Shown here one piece after another: positions 37,247-48,020 of a DNA stretch of 64,000 bases; positions within the stretch are counted from its first letter, which is position 1; each line of letters starts with the position of its first letter. The notes under the pieces were generated by a model, which did not search any database, was not told where the DNA came from, and saw only the letters and a program-made list of their open reading frames with translations. The translations under genes were made by a program, and so were the position numbers. This DNA comes from Gaeumannomyces sp. JS-464 (lineage: Eukaryota; Ascomycota; Sordariomycetes; Magnaporthales; Magnaporthaceae), in NCBI GenBank assembly GCA_002197995.1, contig NGZR01000001.1, positions 15,147,501 to 15,211,500 on the forward strand, given 5' to 3'.

Positions 37247-40200
37247 TCAGTAGATGCCCCACTGAACATCGACCCTGGTCCCTGCCGTCGTGCCGGTGCA
37301 CTTCATGACGCCCCTGGCGCCGACCCTGCCGCCGCCGCCAAACATCTTGATGGAGTCGTTGATGACGTCGATAACGTCCTGGCCCCCGACCATGAACTGG
37401 ACGGCGCCGCCGGTGCCGCCGGTGCGCTCGATGCCGAAGCGGCACGACCCGTGCTTGAGGATCTCACGGTGGCCCGTGATGCCGTGCGTGAAGTCGGTGG
37501 TCGGGTCACCCTCGATGTTGCGGATGAGCTGCTGGCAGTCCGAGACGAGCGGCGAGGCGCCGCTGCCCCGGTTCTCAAAGGTCGAGACCCCGCAGTGGTC
37601 CCGGCCGGGCTGCGCGTCGCACGGGTAAAAGGGCGAGCCGCCCTTCTTGGCCTTGTCCCAGGACTGGAACGCCCGGTCGCCGCTGCAGACGGGCAGCTGC
37701 ACGACCCCCGGGGTGTTGACGTTGAGGTCGACCAGGCCGTCCCGCACCTCCTGCCGCCCCGCCAGCTCCGTTATGTTGACCTCCCTGTTCTCCCGGCCGT
37801 TGTGCTCCCACGTGGCCAGGGCGCCCCTGACGATGTCCTCCTTGGTGACCCCGCCAAAGTCGCTGTCCTTGAGCGAGCCCAGCCCCTTGGGCGCCTCAAA
37901 CTTGCTGTCGATGCAGCCGCCCTCGAAGCACTCGTAGGCCGGGCCGTCCGGGTAGACGAGGTAGTAGAGCTTGCCGTCGACGCAGACCTTTGTGGCCTCG
38001 GCCGTGCTGTCGCTGACGTACTTGCTGGCCGGATTGCCGCTGCAGCCCTCGCCCGACTGAAGGATGAAGGCGTACGCCGAGGAGCGGCGCCAGAGGCCCG
38101 GGATGGCGAACCCGAAAAAGGCTTTGCGGGCGATCTTTTGTATCTCGGCGGCCCCGGGCGGGTCTTCCCGGTCGCCGGTCCCTTCCCACTTGCCTCTGGC
38201 GAACTTGCCGTCAGCGAGGAGGCTCGTCAGCCGGTCGACCGCCTCGTCAGACCCGCTGAAGAGCTGCTTCACGGCCAGGCTTGCGCTGTACTGCCATCCC
38301 AACATGATTTGGGCTGCATAGTCGGAGAAGGTCTTTTGACCGTCCGCGTCCCACTTGTCCGCCTCGGGAGTCTGGAGCAGATCCTTTGCAAGCGTCGTGC
38401 CCTGGCCGATCAGCATCAGGGCAGTGTCCTTTGTGTTGTCAAACGTGCTGCCCTTGGCCATGGCCGGGAGCGTCTTTAGGAAGGTGTTGAAGAAGGGCGC
38501 GGCGCTTCCCAGGGCACCAATCGTGATCAGGTCGATCATGACGTTGAGCCACTGGTTGGTCTGGGGCTCGGGGATCGGCGCAAACACGTTCTCCATACGC
38601 CTGATGGTCGTCTGGGTGGTTGCCATCATGTCGACGATGCCGTCGTAGTAGGAGTGGTAGATCTTGTGGATCTCGGTGAGCGACTCCTCGATGAGCTCCG
38701 CCGCCGGTCCAGATTTCTCTCCGTTGGCGCTGTCCTGGCACTTGGTTTCACCGTCGCACAGGTCTTTCGGACCTCCGACAACTCCGCAGTTCCTCAGGGG
38801 AGTATAGAGTGTGGCCTGGATTGACTCGTCAAAAGTCTTTTGTTGTCCCTTGTGCAGGTTTTTTCCAGTTGTCTACGATCTCTCTCCAGGCGCTCTTCGC
38901 ATCCAGCGCCTCCCAGCGCTTTTTGGCGGTATAGTCTGTCGGCCTCTCGGTCTCGGGGGCCTTGCACGTGAATTCTCTCCATTTGCCGAGCTTCAAGTCG
39001 CTCCCCTTGGGATCGTCGCCGGCTCTCGCCAGCGTGATAAAGGAGGCCCAGCTTTTAGCGGGCTTGGGAGGGTCGTGGAACTCCTGCAGGTCGCTGGCCC
39101 AGTCGGTGGTGCCCGCCATGCCCAAGCTCGCATATAGGCGTGTACGCACAGCTTTGGTGCTTTCGCTCATGTAGCCGACCCACTGGTTATTATCGTAGAC
39201 TAGGATGTCGCTGTTGCTGCTGGCGTCCAGGAAGCGCGTCGTGACGCGGCCCGAGCCGCCGCTGATGATCTCGTTGATCTCGGCGTCGGCCAGGTACCCC
39301 CCCGTTCCAGTGCACCTCCCCGGCGTCGCGTCAGAATTTCCGCGATCGCCGGTGAACTTGCAACTGGGGCCCCAGCAACCCGGCTGGGCCATGTTAAAAG
39401 ACCGGCCGTAGCTGGTGACGCCGACGACGATCTTGTTGCCGGGAACGCCCGCTTTGGTGATCATGGCAAGCGCCTGCCTAGTCTCGGTGAGATTGACCTG
39501 ACTGCGAAGGCAGTTGCCCGTGTCGCAGTTTTCCTGCGAATGTTCGTTGTGGGCATCCCACTGGCCATGGAGGTCGTATGTCATATAAACGATATAATCG
39601 ACAATCCTGCTAATCTCCTTAATCGGAAACTGCTTTAAATACCAGTACGAGGCGGGCGCGGCAATGGCGACCGTTCTGCCGGGGAGAAGGTTTTTAAGCA
39701 CGGCGAGAAATGCCAGGTAGTTGGGCCCATCCTCGGCCTTGCCGGGGTCGCTCATGTTCGGGAGGTCCGGCGCGCCGGGGTACTCCCAGTCGATATCGAC
39801 ACCGTCGAGATCGTGCTTGGTGATGAAGTTGGCAATGTTCCTGGCCATCGTTAGCCGGTTGGCCGGCTTGACACCCTCGCGGAAGATCTTGTAGGTAGCG
39901 AGGTCGTTCGAAAAGGCCCAGCCACCAAAGGACAGGATCTTTTTGGCGTTTCTAATTCGCTTAAACTCGCCAAACTGGTACGAAGAGAGCATGTCGCCCA
40001 CCAGGGGCTCGTACGACGGCGTTAAGGTGCCGAATCCAAAGTGCACGTAGTTGTATTTGGAAGTGTCGATTTGGAGCGCGTCCTGGTACAGACACGGGCG
40101 GCCCATTCCGTATCCTTGGAAGTAAGCCAGCTTGATGGCGCCATTACCGGTACCCCTGACCACGTCGACGCCGCAGTTGGAAATGCAGCCGTAGGTGCCG

Positions 40201-41647
40201 TTCTTGGCTGTGCCCGGCGCACCTGTGTTGGTGTCGATGCAGAAGTCCGTGGTGATTCCGCACTGGCCCCAAATGTTGCAGCAGGCATTCAAGGGGCACG
40301 GGTTGAGATTGGCGATGTTGGATCCATCCGTTGGTGGTTTGGACCCCGGCTTCTGGGGACCGCAGTTGGCATTGGCAATGGGCGCAGGGAAAGGGGGTTG
40401 CCCTTGCTCAGGCAGATGATGGAGTGCTCGAAAAGCGGCACACACCCGGCGAACCCCCACGTCTTCTTGTTGAATTCTTCAATCTTCTCTCTGGTCAACG
40501 AGAACTCGGCTGCAAGGCTGTCGCAACTGTCACCCCCAGCGACCGTGTACGCGAAGCAGTCCCCGTTGGGTTGGGGCTTGGGGCTAAAGTCGGGAAGATC
40601 GCCCGCGGAGCAGCACACGTGCTGCTTTGGCTTAAGCGTGCCGCAGATGTTGGGGTTGTACTTGGTAAAGTCGGGGCCCGAAATGCCACACCTAACGGCC
40701 AGATCTGCGCAGCCGTTTCCTGGGTTTACCTGGATGGTTCTGCAGTCGGCACGCTTTTGGAGCAAATGCCCACCGCCCACTGGTGAAACAGCATTTTTTT
40801 GCAGTGCAACACGACGGCTCTGCATGAAGCTGGCACGAGCGCGGACGGTGGAGTTGGTGGCGGTGGTGGAGTTGAGCGAGGTGGTGTTGACAAGAGGCAG
40901 GGTGAATGTGGCCCGGCTAGGAAATTCCTTCGATTCGAGGAACCTGAGGCATGTCGCATTGGCCCAGGACTGCAAGGCCTTTTGGACGGGGTTAAAGGTG
41001 GCATTGCTTGTAACCATGATGCCAAAGGTCTGGGTGCTGTCGTAGCCGGCGCCGCAGAGCTGCATTGCAAGGCTAGGCGTTGTGACATCGAAAGTGTCAA
41101 GGTTATCCTGGAAGGTCCGAAGGGCCGAGTCGCTAATGGCTTGGTTTAGCAAACCTTGGCCAATGTAGACGCCAATGGTGGCTTGTGCGGAACGGCCGTA
41201 CAGAATGAAGGGCCGATCTGAAGATGGTCCGTGGCCATTGCTAATGTATTCCCGCATCTGCTGTACAAGCGAGCGGATGGCAGGTCTGGCAAGGCCAAAG
41301 CCCTCATGCCACCAGCCCAGCTCGAAGTTGACATTAGCAGATTTAGCCGATGTGGCAACCCGGGAGGCCGACGATTCGGGTTCCATGTTGACAAAATCAG
41401 TTCCGAAGGAGGAGCAGGCGGCGATGCGATGAGTAGCGTCCGGCTCGTCGACCAGGTCATACATAGAAAAGCTATAGAGCATGGTCTGCTGGCACCTCTT
41501 GATGCGGTTGAAGTTGGGGTAGACAGACCAATTCCCCGTGTGTGGGCCAGCGTCGATGCAGCGCGCGGGACAGAAGTCCACGAACCCTACAGCCCCTGGG
41601 AGGCCGACGGCGGCAAGTGCCACCGCGAGCCATGGTGATGTCACCAT
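37247..41647 (-). CDS. secreted killer-toxin-like chitinase: LysM, CBM18, GH18 and Hce2 domains
   Basis: Subgroup-C fungal chitinase, about 1,466 residues in a single exon. Order: signal peptide (MVTSPWLAVALAAVGLPGAVG); an N-terminal region of about 270 residues; two LysM modules (about 300-350 and 365-412) with the SGDSC-like and cysteine pattern; a CBM18 chitin-binding module rich in paired Cys (about 435-460); the GH18 barrel with SFGGWAFS and the catalytic DGVDIDWEYPG (Glu about 617); a long linker; and a C-terminal Hce2 (Ecp2-like) domain of about 100 residues ending in WGIY, with DCQQLIRNI and GGQDVIDVINDSI. Proteins of this class resemble the zymocin alpha subunit and are thought to open chitin walls. 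The fusion of Hce2 to GH18 is the class III Hce2 arrangement. Two single-base breaks: a missing base at about 40401-40403 and an extra base in the run 38859-38864. Its neighbours are a DUF7136 and a LysM protein. Confidence 0.92.
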
Positions 41648-42361
41648 GGCGATGGTTCCTAGAATAGATTACCATCTTTAGTGGCGTTGGGCTGTTAGGA
41701 CAGAGAGGGTGGAAAAATCATACCTTAGGGAAATAGTACGTGCAACCTCACAAGGGAGAAGCCGGCAAGTCCACAACCGAGCGAGGGCGTTGCCTGATTC
41801 CCAGTAACAACATTGCAAAAGGGAAAGCAGCTGCACGGGAGTTAAGTAAGGACCTCAACAACCACCGTGACAGTTCTCTGTCGGCGAAAGGTGGCCGACC
41901 GGCTGTGAGGAAGGCGCCAATACGCCAAGAGCCAGCGGAATGACTGTTTCAATAATAAGAATCCTGCAGACGCTCGGGGTGGTAAGCACGAGGACCCTCG
42001 TCCAGAACGACCGAGGTCACGCATGGATATGGTGCATGCCATGGGGAGTGGGCCAATATCCTTGGGACTTCTTGTTTGGGCAAGGCTGAAAGGATCAAGA
42101 TGTCGCCAAGATGAGAGACAGGATTGAGCAAGTAAGCATGAATTAAGTGGCTGGCTCGACTGGCTGGATTTGTGACCGAAAGTAGAAATTAAAGACCTCT
42201 GCTGCCACAGACTAGATTAAGGGGGCGATGAAGAAGAAGAAAAAAATGGTCATCCTTGGCGATGGGGACGGGGTGGGGGGACTGCAGGAGGAGAACCCGA
42301 GGCGAAGGTGGTGGTGCACCGTGGTAGACAATGTGACATGGAGTTGCCATCCTTCCCCGGG
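41648..42361. other. chitinase promoter / DUF7136 3' region
   Basis: 0.7 kb between two minus-strand genes of the chitinase locus. It must contain the chitinase promoter. I see no clear TATA box and no gene. Confidence 0.6.
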
Positions 42362-43204
42362 TCAGGTGAAAAGAAAGTAGAGGGCGCCGAAAGCAGCCGA
42401 AAGAGCCGCTGCGCCTGCAGTGGCAAATTGCCGAATGGCGTGGTCTTCCTTGGGGCAGTTGGCAGGTTTGTTCAACGGTCTGCTGCACTTGGTCTTGAAT
42501 GTCGTGGCCTCCATGCTTTCGACCACGGCCTTGTCGATTTTGACCCGGCAAGGGTTCGCGGTCGGCGTTGGGGAAGAAGAGTCCACCACGGCGCATTTGT
42601 CCTTTGGTTGCGACCACGGGTGCTCGCGGACGCCGTCGGTCTTGCCCGTCACCCGGAGAGCGAACCCCCGGTCGGGGCATTCCTGGCCGTCTGCGGCGGT
42701 CGCGGCGACAAGATCGGCCTTTTTGCCGCCTTTCTTGAGCGCAAACTCGACAACAAAGGTGGCGGACTTGTTGCTGGAAAAATCGGTTCTGGCGTCTGGG
42801 GTTCCCGGCGAGATGTTTTGGCATTCGACCCAGTGTCCGTTCCAGCCCATTCCGACGGGCCCCTCGCCGTCGAGTTTGACATGGGTCCAGTAGAGGACAA
42901 GCCCGCTTTCTTTGTTGGTAAGGTCGGACAAGTTCAAGCGGCGTTGGAACACGTCGAGGGCGAGGTGATCAGCGCTCGGGTTGGATCCATTGACCAGCCG
43001 GTACGTAAGGTGAGGCTGAAGATGCTCGGCCGAGCGGGCATCTTGGAACGCCCAAACAATGGGGAACTCTTCTGCCGGCTCATAAGTTTCGTTGGCACGG
43101 GGGAAGAGGAGGCCAACGTCCAGGACGCCGGCCGCGTCGGCCATTGCACCCAGGCAAGCTGTCGCGCCCGCGAGGGACCAGACGGCGCGGGGGGTGCAGC
43201 GCAT
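42362..43204 (-). CDS. secreted DUF7136 protein, probably membrane- or GPI-anchored
   Basis: About 280 residues, one exon, no frame break. It begins with a signal peptide (MRCTPRAVWSLAGATACLGA). The DUF7136 start is LDVGLLFPRANETYEPAEEF followed by PIVWAFQDA, with several N-glycosylation sites and conserved Cys residues (WVECQN, QECPD, KDKCAV, NPCRVK, KTKCSR, ANCPKE). It closes with a hydrophobic C-terminus (FATAGAAALSAAFGALYFLF), fitting a GPI or tail anchor. The function of DUF7136 is unknown. It is immediately upstream of the Hce2 chitinase on the same strand and divergent from the LysM gene, suggesting a shared secretory role. The start at 43204 is chosen because it begins the signal peptide; an in-frame ATG at 43297 would bury it. 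Confidence 0.88.
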   Translation of the reverse strand: MRCTPRAVWSLAGATACLGAMADAAGVLDVGLLFPRANETYEPAEEFPIVWAFQDARSAEHLQPHLTYRLVNGSNPSADHLALDVFQRRLNLSDLTNKESGLVLYWTHVKLDGEGPVGMGWNGHWVECQNISPGTPDARTDFSSNKSATFVVEFALKKGGKKADLVAATAADGQECPDRGFALRVTGKTDGVREHPWSQPKDKCAVVDSSSPTPTANPCRVKIDKAVVESMEATTFKTKCSRPLNKPANCPKEDHAIRQFATAGAAALSAAFGALYFLFT

Positions 43205-44412
43205 GGTGTTGGGGCTGCTGCTGTCGCTGCTGCTGTCGCTGCTGGTGCCGATGCTTCTGATGCTGCTGGCGGGGGTAGGAGGTGGGAACACATACAAAAA
43301 AAAAAGTCGCTGTCAGAAAGTCACCGTTTTGCGGAAATGAAATCGCGGTCGAAGGATCAATGGAAGTCGGGAAACGGACCGACAACCTCTAGGCTGCTGT
43401 AGCATGGGGTGACACAGGGACCACCTGCAGCATCTCTGCCCTGGCGACCTGCCGTATAGCCGGCTGGGCACTTGGCGGCTAATGACATATGTATTCAGCC
43501 TTCCATACGTGCATACCTACCTGTAGGTGGGTACCTCCGGCTAGGCACGTGGCTGTGAGCCTCAGCCTTACCTCCCCTTGGTGGTCACACCGCAGGCAGG
43601 GACCCTGCAGGCCCATTACCCAAACTCCAGGGGTCCACGCGTTTTCAACGGCCGTGCGCGCCACAAACTATGGAGGTACATACCTAATCCACCGAAAATA
43701 TGCTGTCATCATCAATGACCACACACATTATCTCAGCGTGGCTTCGAACCTTCATGCGACGTTGCATGGTCCTTTTCTCTACATACATCAGGCCTTTTCC
43801 CCGTCTTGGCCTCCATCAGCTGTATCCATTATTTATTTCTCACTTCTACAGGACTCGCCGTAGCACTCGGTCTATTGGAGAACTCGGGGATACACAGCCC
43901 GCATGCAGGGACCATGCACACCTCACTCTTGGTAATATTGGCAATGCCCAGAGCAAACGCCATAATCCTGCATGGCCAAGGCTATAGTCAGTCAGTGTAA
44001 AAGAAAAAAAAATCATCACAAGACATCATTTCCGGTCGTCGAACCAAGACGATGGCTTATTTTCCTAATCGGGCAGGTGCTCTCGTCCGGCCGAGATGGG
44101 GCCTCCTTCGCGGTGCCGGATCGGGGCTGGAGTCCAGACGCCTCGGTCAGGTCATCTCTCGCAGCCGGTCGATACCACGAACCTCGACTCCGCGGCGCTA
44201 GTTGGAGAGCTCACCGTCTCCCACTCGACGCAAAAGGACATTCGACACACTGCTATATAAGATGTCGGCCTCGAATTTCTCACAAAGAACAAAACGTCTC
44301 CTCTTCCCGTAGGACAGTCACCTCCCTTTGAGCTCTCCCCTCATTAAGCCTCCGGCTCCTGGTCCGTCCCGTCATCCCACATCGGGCAACAACAGCTGAA
44401 CCTTGGGACAAG
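43205..44412. promoter_or_regulatory. 1.2-kb divergent intergenic region of the chitinase/LysM locus
   Basis: It lies between the DUF7136 start (minus) and the LysM start (plus), so it carries both promoters. It contains a TACCTACCTGTAGGTGGGTACC palindrome-like patch at 43513-43534 and a CT-rich leader just before the LysM ATG. Co-regulation is plausible but inferred. Confidence 0.6.
44254..44260 (+). promoter_or_regulatory. candidate TATA box of the LysM gene
   Basis: TATATAA about 155 bp upstream of the ATG at 44413, followed by a pyrimidine-rich leader. A good match to the TATA consensus at a usual fungal distance. Confidence 0.55.
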
Positions 44413-45758
44413 ATGCACTTCTCGTCAAGCCTCTCCCTTCTCGCCTGCGCGCTGATCTCGGGCTCCGGCCTGGTCTCGGGTGCACCTCACGGACGCCGTG
44501 GCGTCGAGTGCTACTTCGAGATCCAGGCCCAGAGTGGCGAGACCTGCGAGAGCATGGCGGCCAGCTGGGGCCTCTCGGCCGGCGAGTTCACCAAGATCAA
44601 CCCTGGCGTGTCTTGTCCGACCCTCGAGGCGGGCAAGGCGTACTGCGTCATCGGTGAATGGACTCCTGACCCGCAGCCCTCTACGACCACCTCGTCGACC
44701 ACCTCGTCGACCACAAACTACGTCGGGCACCTCCACTCGGCCGACGACGACGACGACGCCCCCAAGCACTCCGAGCAACTCCCCTCAGATGCCCGGTATC
44801 GTTGCCAACTGCAACCGCTTTTACAAGGTTCAGTCCGGCGACGGGTGCGATATTGTTGCCCAGAAAAACGGCATCACTGTATCCCAACTAAGAAGCTGGA
44901 ACACCGAGATCAACGCTTTGTGCTCTAATTTGTGGCTTGACTACTATGTTTGCGTCGGGGTCTCTGGAACCGCCACCACTCCCACAACCACTGCTCCCTC
45001 CCCAACCAACTCCCCTCAGATGCCTGGTATTGTCGACAACTGCAACCGCTTCTACAAGGTTGTGTCCGGCGACACCTGTGATTCCGTAGCCCGGAAGAAC
45101 GGCGTCAGCGTGACCCAGCTGAGGAGCTGGAACACCGAGATCAACGACTCGTGCTCCAATCTGTGGCTTGGCTACTACATCTGCACCGGGGTCCCTGGGG
45201 CCACCAACCCCAACACGCCCGCCCTCCCCGGGGCCGTCCCCAACTGCGACAAGTGGCACAAGATCGCCTCGGGCGACACCTGCGACACCATTGCCGCCAA
45301 GAACACCATCACCGTAGCCCAGTTCCGCAGCTGGAATACGCAGATCGACTCCAGTGCGTACGCCCCCAAAATTGATGCCCTCTCAATCTCACACACCCCC
45401 TTTCCGCGACTTGCAACAAGAGTTGTCCCCCGCGTTTGTTGGCTCTCATTTTTGTTCTTCTTTCTCCAATTTTTTCAACTGACCTTGCCTCATCATCTAA
45501 CAAAAAAAAAAAAAAATAGACTGCAACAACCTGCTGCGCGACTACTTTGCCTGCGTCGGCGTCCCCGGCGCTGCCACGCCCATGCCCGGCATCGTGCCCG
45601 GCTGCAAGCGCTACTACCTGGTCGTCTCGGGCGACACCTGCGACGCCATCGCGAGCAAGAACAGCATCACTGTGGCCAACTTCAGGCTCTGGAACACGTC
45701 CATCAACTCGGCGTGCACAAACCTGTGGGCCAACGCCCTGGTGTGCACCAGTGCTTAG
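44413..45758 (+). CDS. secreted LysM protein with five LysM modules (LysM effector type)
   Basis: Two exons, 44413-45353 and 45520-45758, with a 166-nt intron (GTGCGT..TAG) containing an A16 run; about 392 residues. A signal peptide (MHFSSSLSLLACALISGSGL) is followed by a divergent first LysM (YFEIQAQSGETCESMAASWG). After a Thr/Ser-rich linker come four well-kept LysM units, each with a Y.V.SGD.CD..A.KN.I.V..LRSWN.EI pattern and an [CS]xNLW..YY[VI]C end. Such proteins bind chitin, shielding hyphae or chitin fragments, and are often encoded next to subgroup-C chitinases. One extra base in the AAA run 44715-44717 breaks the frame inside the linker; the codon pattern on each side is unambiguous. 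The spacing of the four repeats suggests recent duplication of units 2 and 3. Confidence 0.93.
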
Positions 45759-45886
45759 GTGGCACTTGGGGGGTTAGGGGGAGCCAAAAGCTGCTGCTGC
45801 TGCTGTTTTTGGCCACGGGCGCTCGTGCGCGCCCTCTAGGAAGCAGAGATGGCCCTAGCGCAATAATGTTCAAAATGTTCGCAAAT

Positions 45887-45947
<61 letters not shown>

Positions 45948-48020
45948 CTAGCGATGCGCGTGGTTCCTTTTCGTCGGCAAGGCCAGCAGGGCAGCTAGAC
46001 GGCGGGCGCCGACGCGCTAAGCGATCGGATCTTGCGCAAAATGCAAACGATAGAATTATAAACTTACTTAATCTAGAATATATGGGATCCCGTCCGCTCT
46101 CCCCTAGTCAAACCACCGAGCCGCATTGCACCTTATGGAGCCGTTGGGAATGCGCTCCTCCCAGTTCAAGACCACCAACGGCCCGCCACCAAGATGTTTC
46201 TTCGATGCCCTGGCCCACCTGCCACTGCTGCTGCAATGGAAAGCTGTTACAAAAAGCCCTCGAAAGGCCCGCCTTGCCTAAAGGGAGGGCGGCCTGCCTT
46301 TCCCTGCGCCCTTGCCAACACCCATGCGAACAACCGTTCCTTTTCCATGCGACATCCTTTTACATTTGCCACCTGAATCGCGGCGCTTAACCAGCGGTGA
46401 AAGGGGACAGGATACTTTACCAGTGGCCACTTCTGTCACGACCACGAGGCCGGTTCGGAACTTTTAGGCCAGCCGAGCAGAAGGCAGGCGGCACGGTGCT
46501 TTCACGAGCCATAAAAATATCGCCGAGCTGCCGCTTTGGGGTGCATGCGGTGCAGTGAACAGTCTGGCCGTGTACAAGAGGCAGTTGTGAAATCATAGAA
46601 GATGCACGTTCCCCCACGCGGCCTCCTCACATTTTGTTTGTTTTGCCACCTTATTAGTATTTTTTTCCCTAGACGTTATAAAGGCGTGCTTCGGTCCAAA
46701 AGAATCAAAGCTTGACGGTTTGTGAAAGCAGAATACGGTGTTGAAAGCTTTTGAAAAAAAAAAAAAAAAAAAAAAAAACTTGAAAAAAAGAGGCGCATCG
46801 ATCCCGACCGCGCAAATCGAAAGTACATTAATATGTAATTATAGCAAAAAGTCGCTTAGAACTAAACCTGATTGTTAAACTTCTCACGTCCGTTGCGTGT
46901 TTCCCATCTGCATAAAAGAAGTATTATAATAATGGATTTCATACCCTCTAAGCCGCGAGGGCGACCTCACTTTCAGGGAGTCGTTTGTTGTAACCGAAGC
47001 GACCGACTGGGGCATATCCCTCTTCCCTACCACGTTGTGAACACGAGTGGACGGTATTCCCCTGTAGCCGCCAAGTGCGAGTCGGTTTACACTTTGTGAT
47101 CTTCATAACCAGTATAGGCGGCTTTTATCCAGGTACTCTATCCGGGGTTTTCAATCCGTAACGCCGAGGAGACGCAAAGGAAGCTTGTTTCGGAGATCAT
47201 CATACACCAAAACAATCTAAAAGATGATGTGATTCGCATGTTGCAAAGAAACACGTGAGGACCTCCTGCTGGTCTCTATGCTGTTCCATCCTTTGCGCTC
47301 CTCCTAGTTTATTAGCCCGCACCATTTCAATGCCGTGTTTTTGGTAGGATCTCATTTTTCGCAGTGCCCATCCCATGCCAAATATGTTGCCTCGCTACCC
47401 TCATCGCCGCCTAGGAGGTCCACGACAGCGCTTTTGAAACCCCGCTCACGTCTTTTAAAAGCTACTTTAACAACCTAACATGGAAAGTCTTGATTACGTC
47501 CAGTTAAGCCGGAATCAGGGAATGGCTAATCGCCAAATCTTCGCGGTTTACATCATTTTTTTTCGGACTGCAGTTTTTGGTCACTGCTCGTGGGATGTTC
47601 ACTCGAAAAAAAACCCCTTTAATGTAGGAATAGTTATCGAGTATTCACAGTAAATTCCTAAATGGTTGGATCATCACCGGCGGTCCGCGTGCACCCGACT
47701 GAGGGCAGAAGAGCCGGCCGGTCACGGGATCCGCCGGACTCACGGCCTTAAGAGCGGAGGAACAGACCTTTGGTGATTTAGATCGTGTATATATACCTGT
47801 TCCCTCGTCCTCCCTTTGGCAGATAGATCTTTTCTACTTCATGCACAATAAAGAACCCTTCTTCAGGTCAAGACGATAATTGTTCATCACTTTTGAAGAT
47901 CTCTGTGCCCACCAGAACAGGAGTACAAACTCATACCAACATAAACAGAAAAAAATAAAAAAAGAAACACTCCAAAGTACTTATAAATAATAACATGTTC
48001 ATGCTCTCGCGTTGCAGCTT
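45759..48020. other. intergenic, becoming AT-richer; microsatellite and A tract
   Basis: No gene seen. It contains a TG microsatellite (45889-45946), an A25 run (46754-46778) and several ATTT-rich patches toward 47,000-48,000. The LysM 3' UTR is at the left; the right end is downstream of the minus-strand WW gene. Confidence 0.5.
45889..45946. repeat. (TG)29 microsatellite
   Basis: An uninterrupted TG dinucleotide run of 58 bp about 130 bp downstream of the LysM stop codon. Confidence 0.98.

Noticed and set aside
37145..38479. 444-codon plus-strand frame
   Set aside because: Antisense shadow of the chitinase C-terminus, with no signal or domain.
42308..43402. 364-codon plus-strand frame
   Set aside because: Antisense shadow of the DUF7136 gene.
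46872..47099. Small 75-codon plus-strand frame as a gene
   Set aside because: No signal peptide, domain or splice support; frames of this length are expected by chance.
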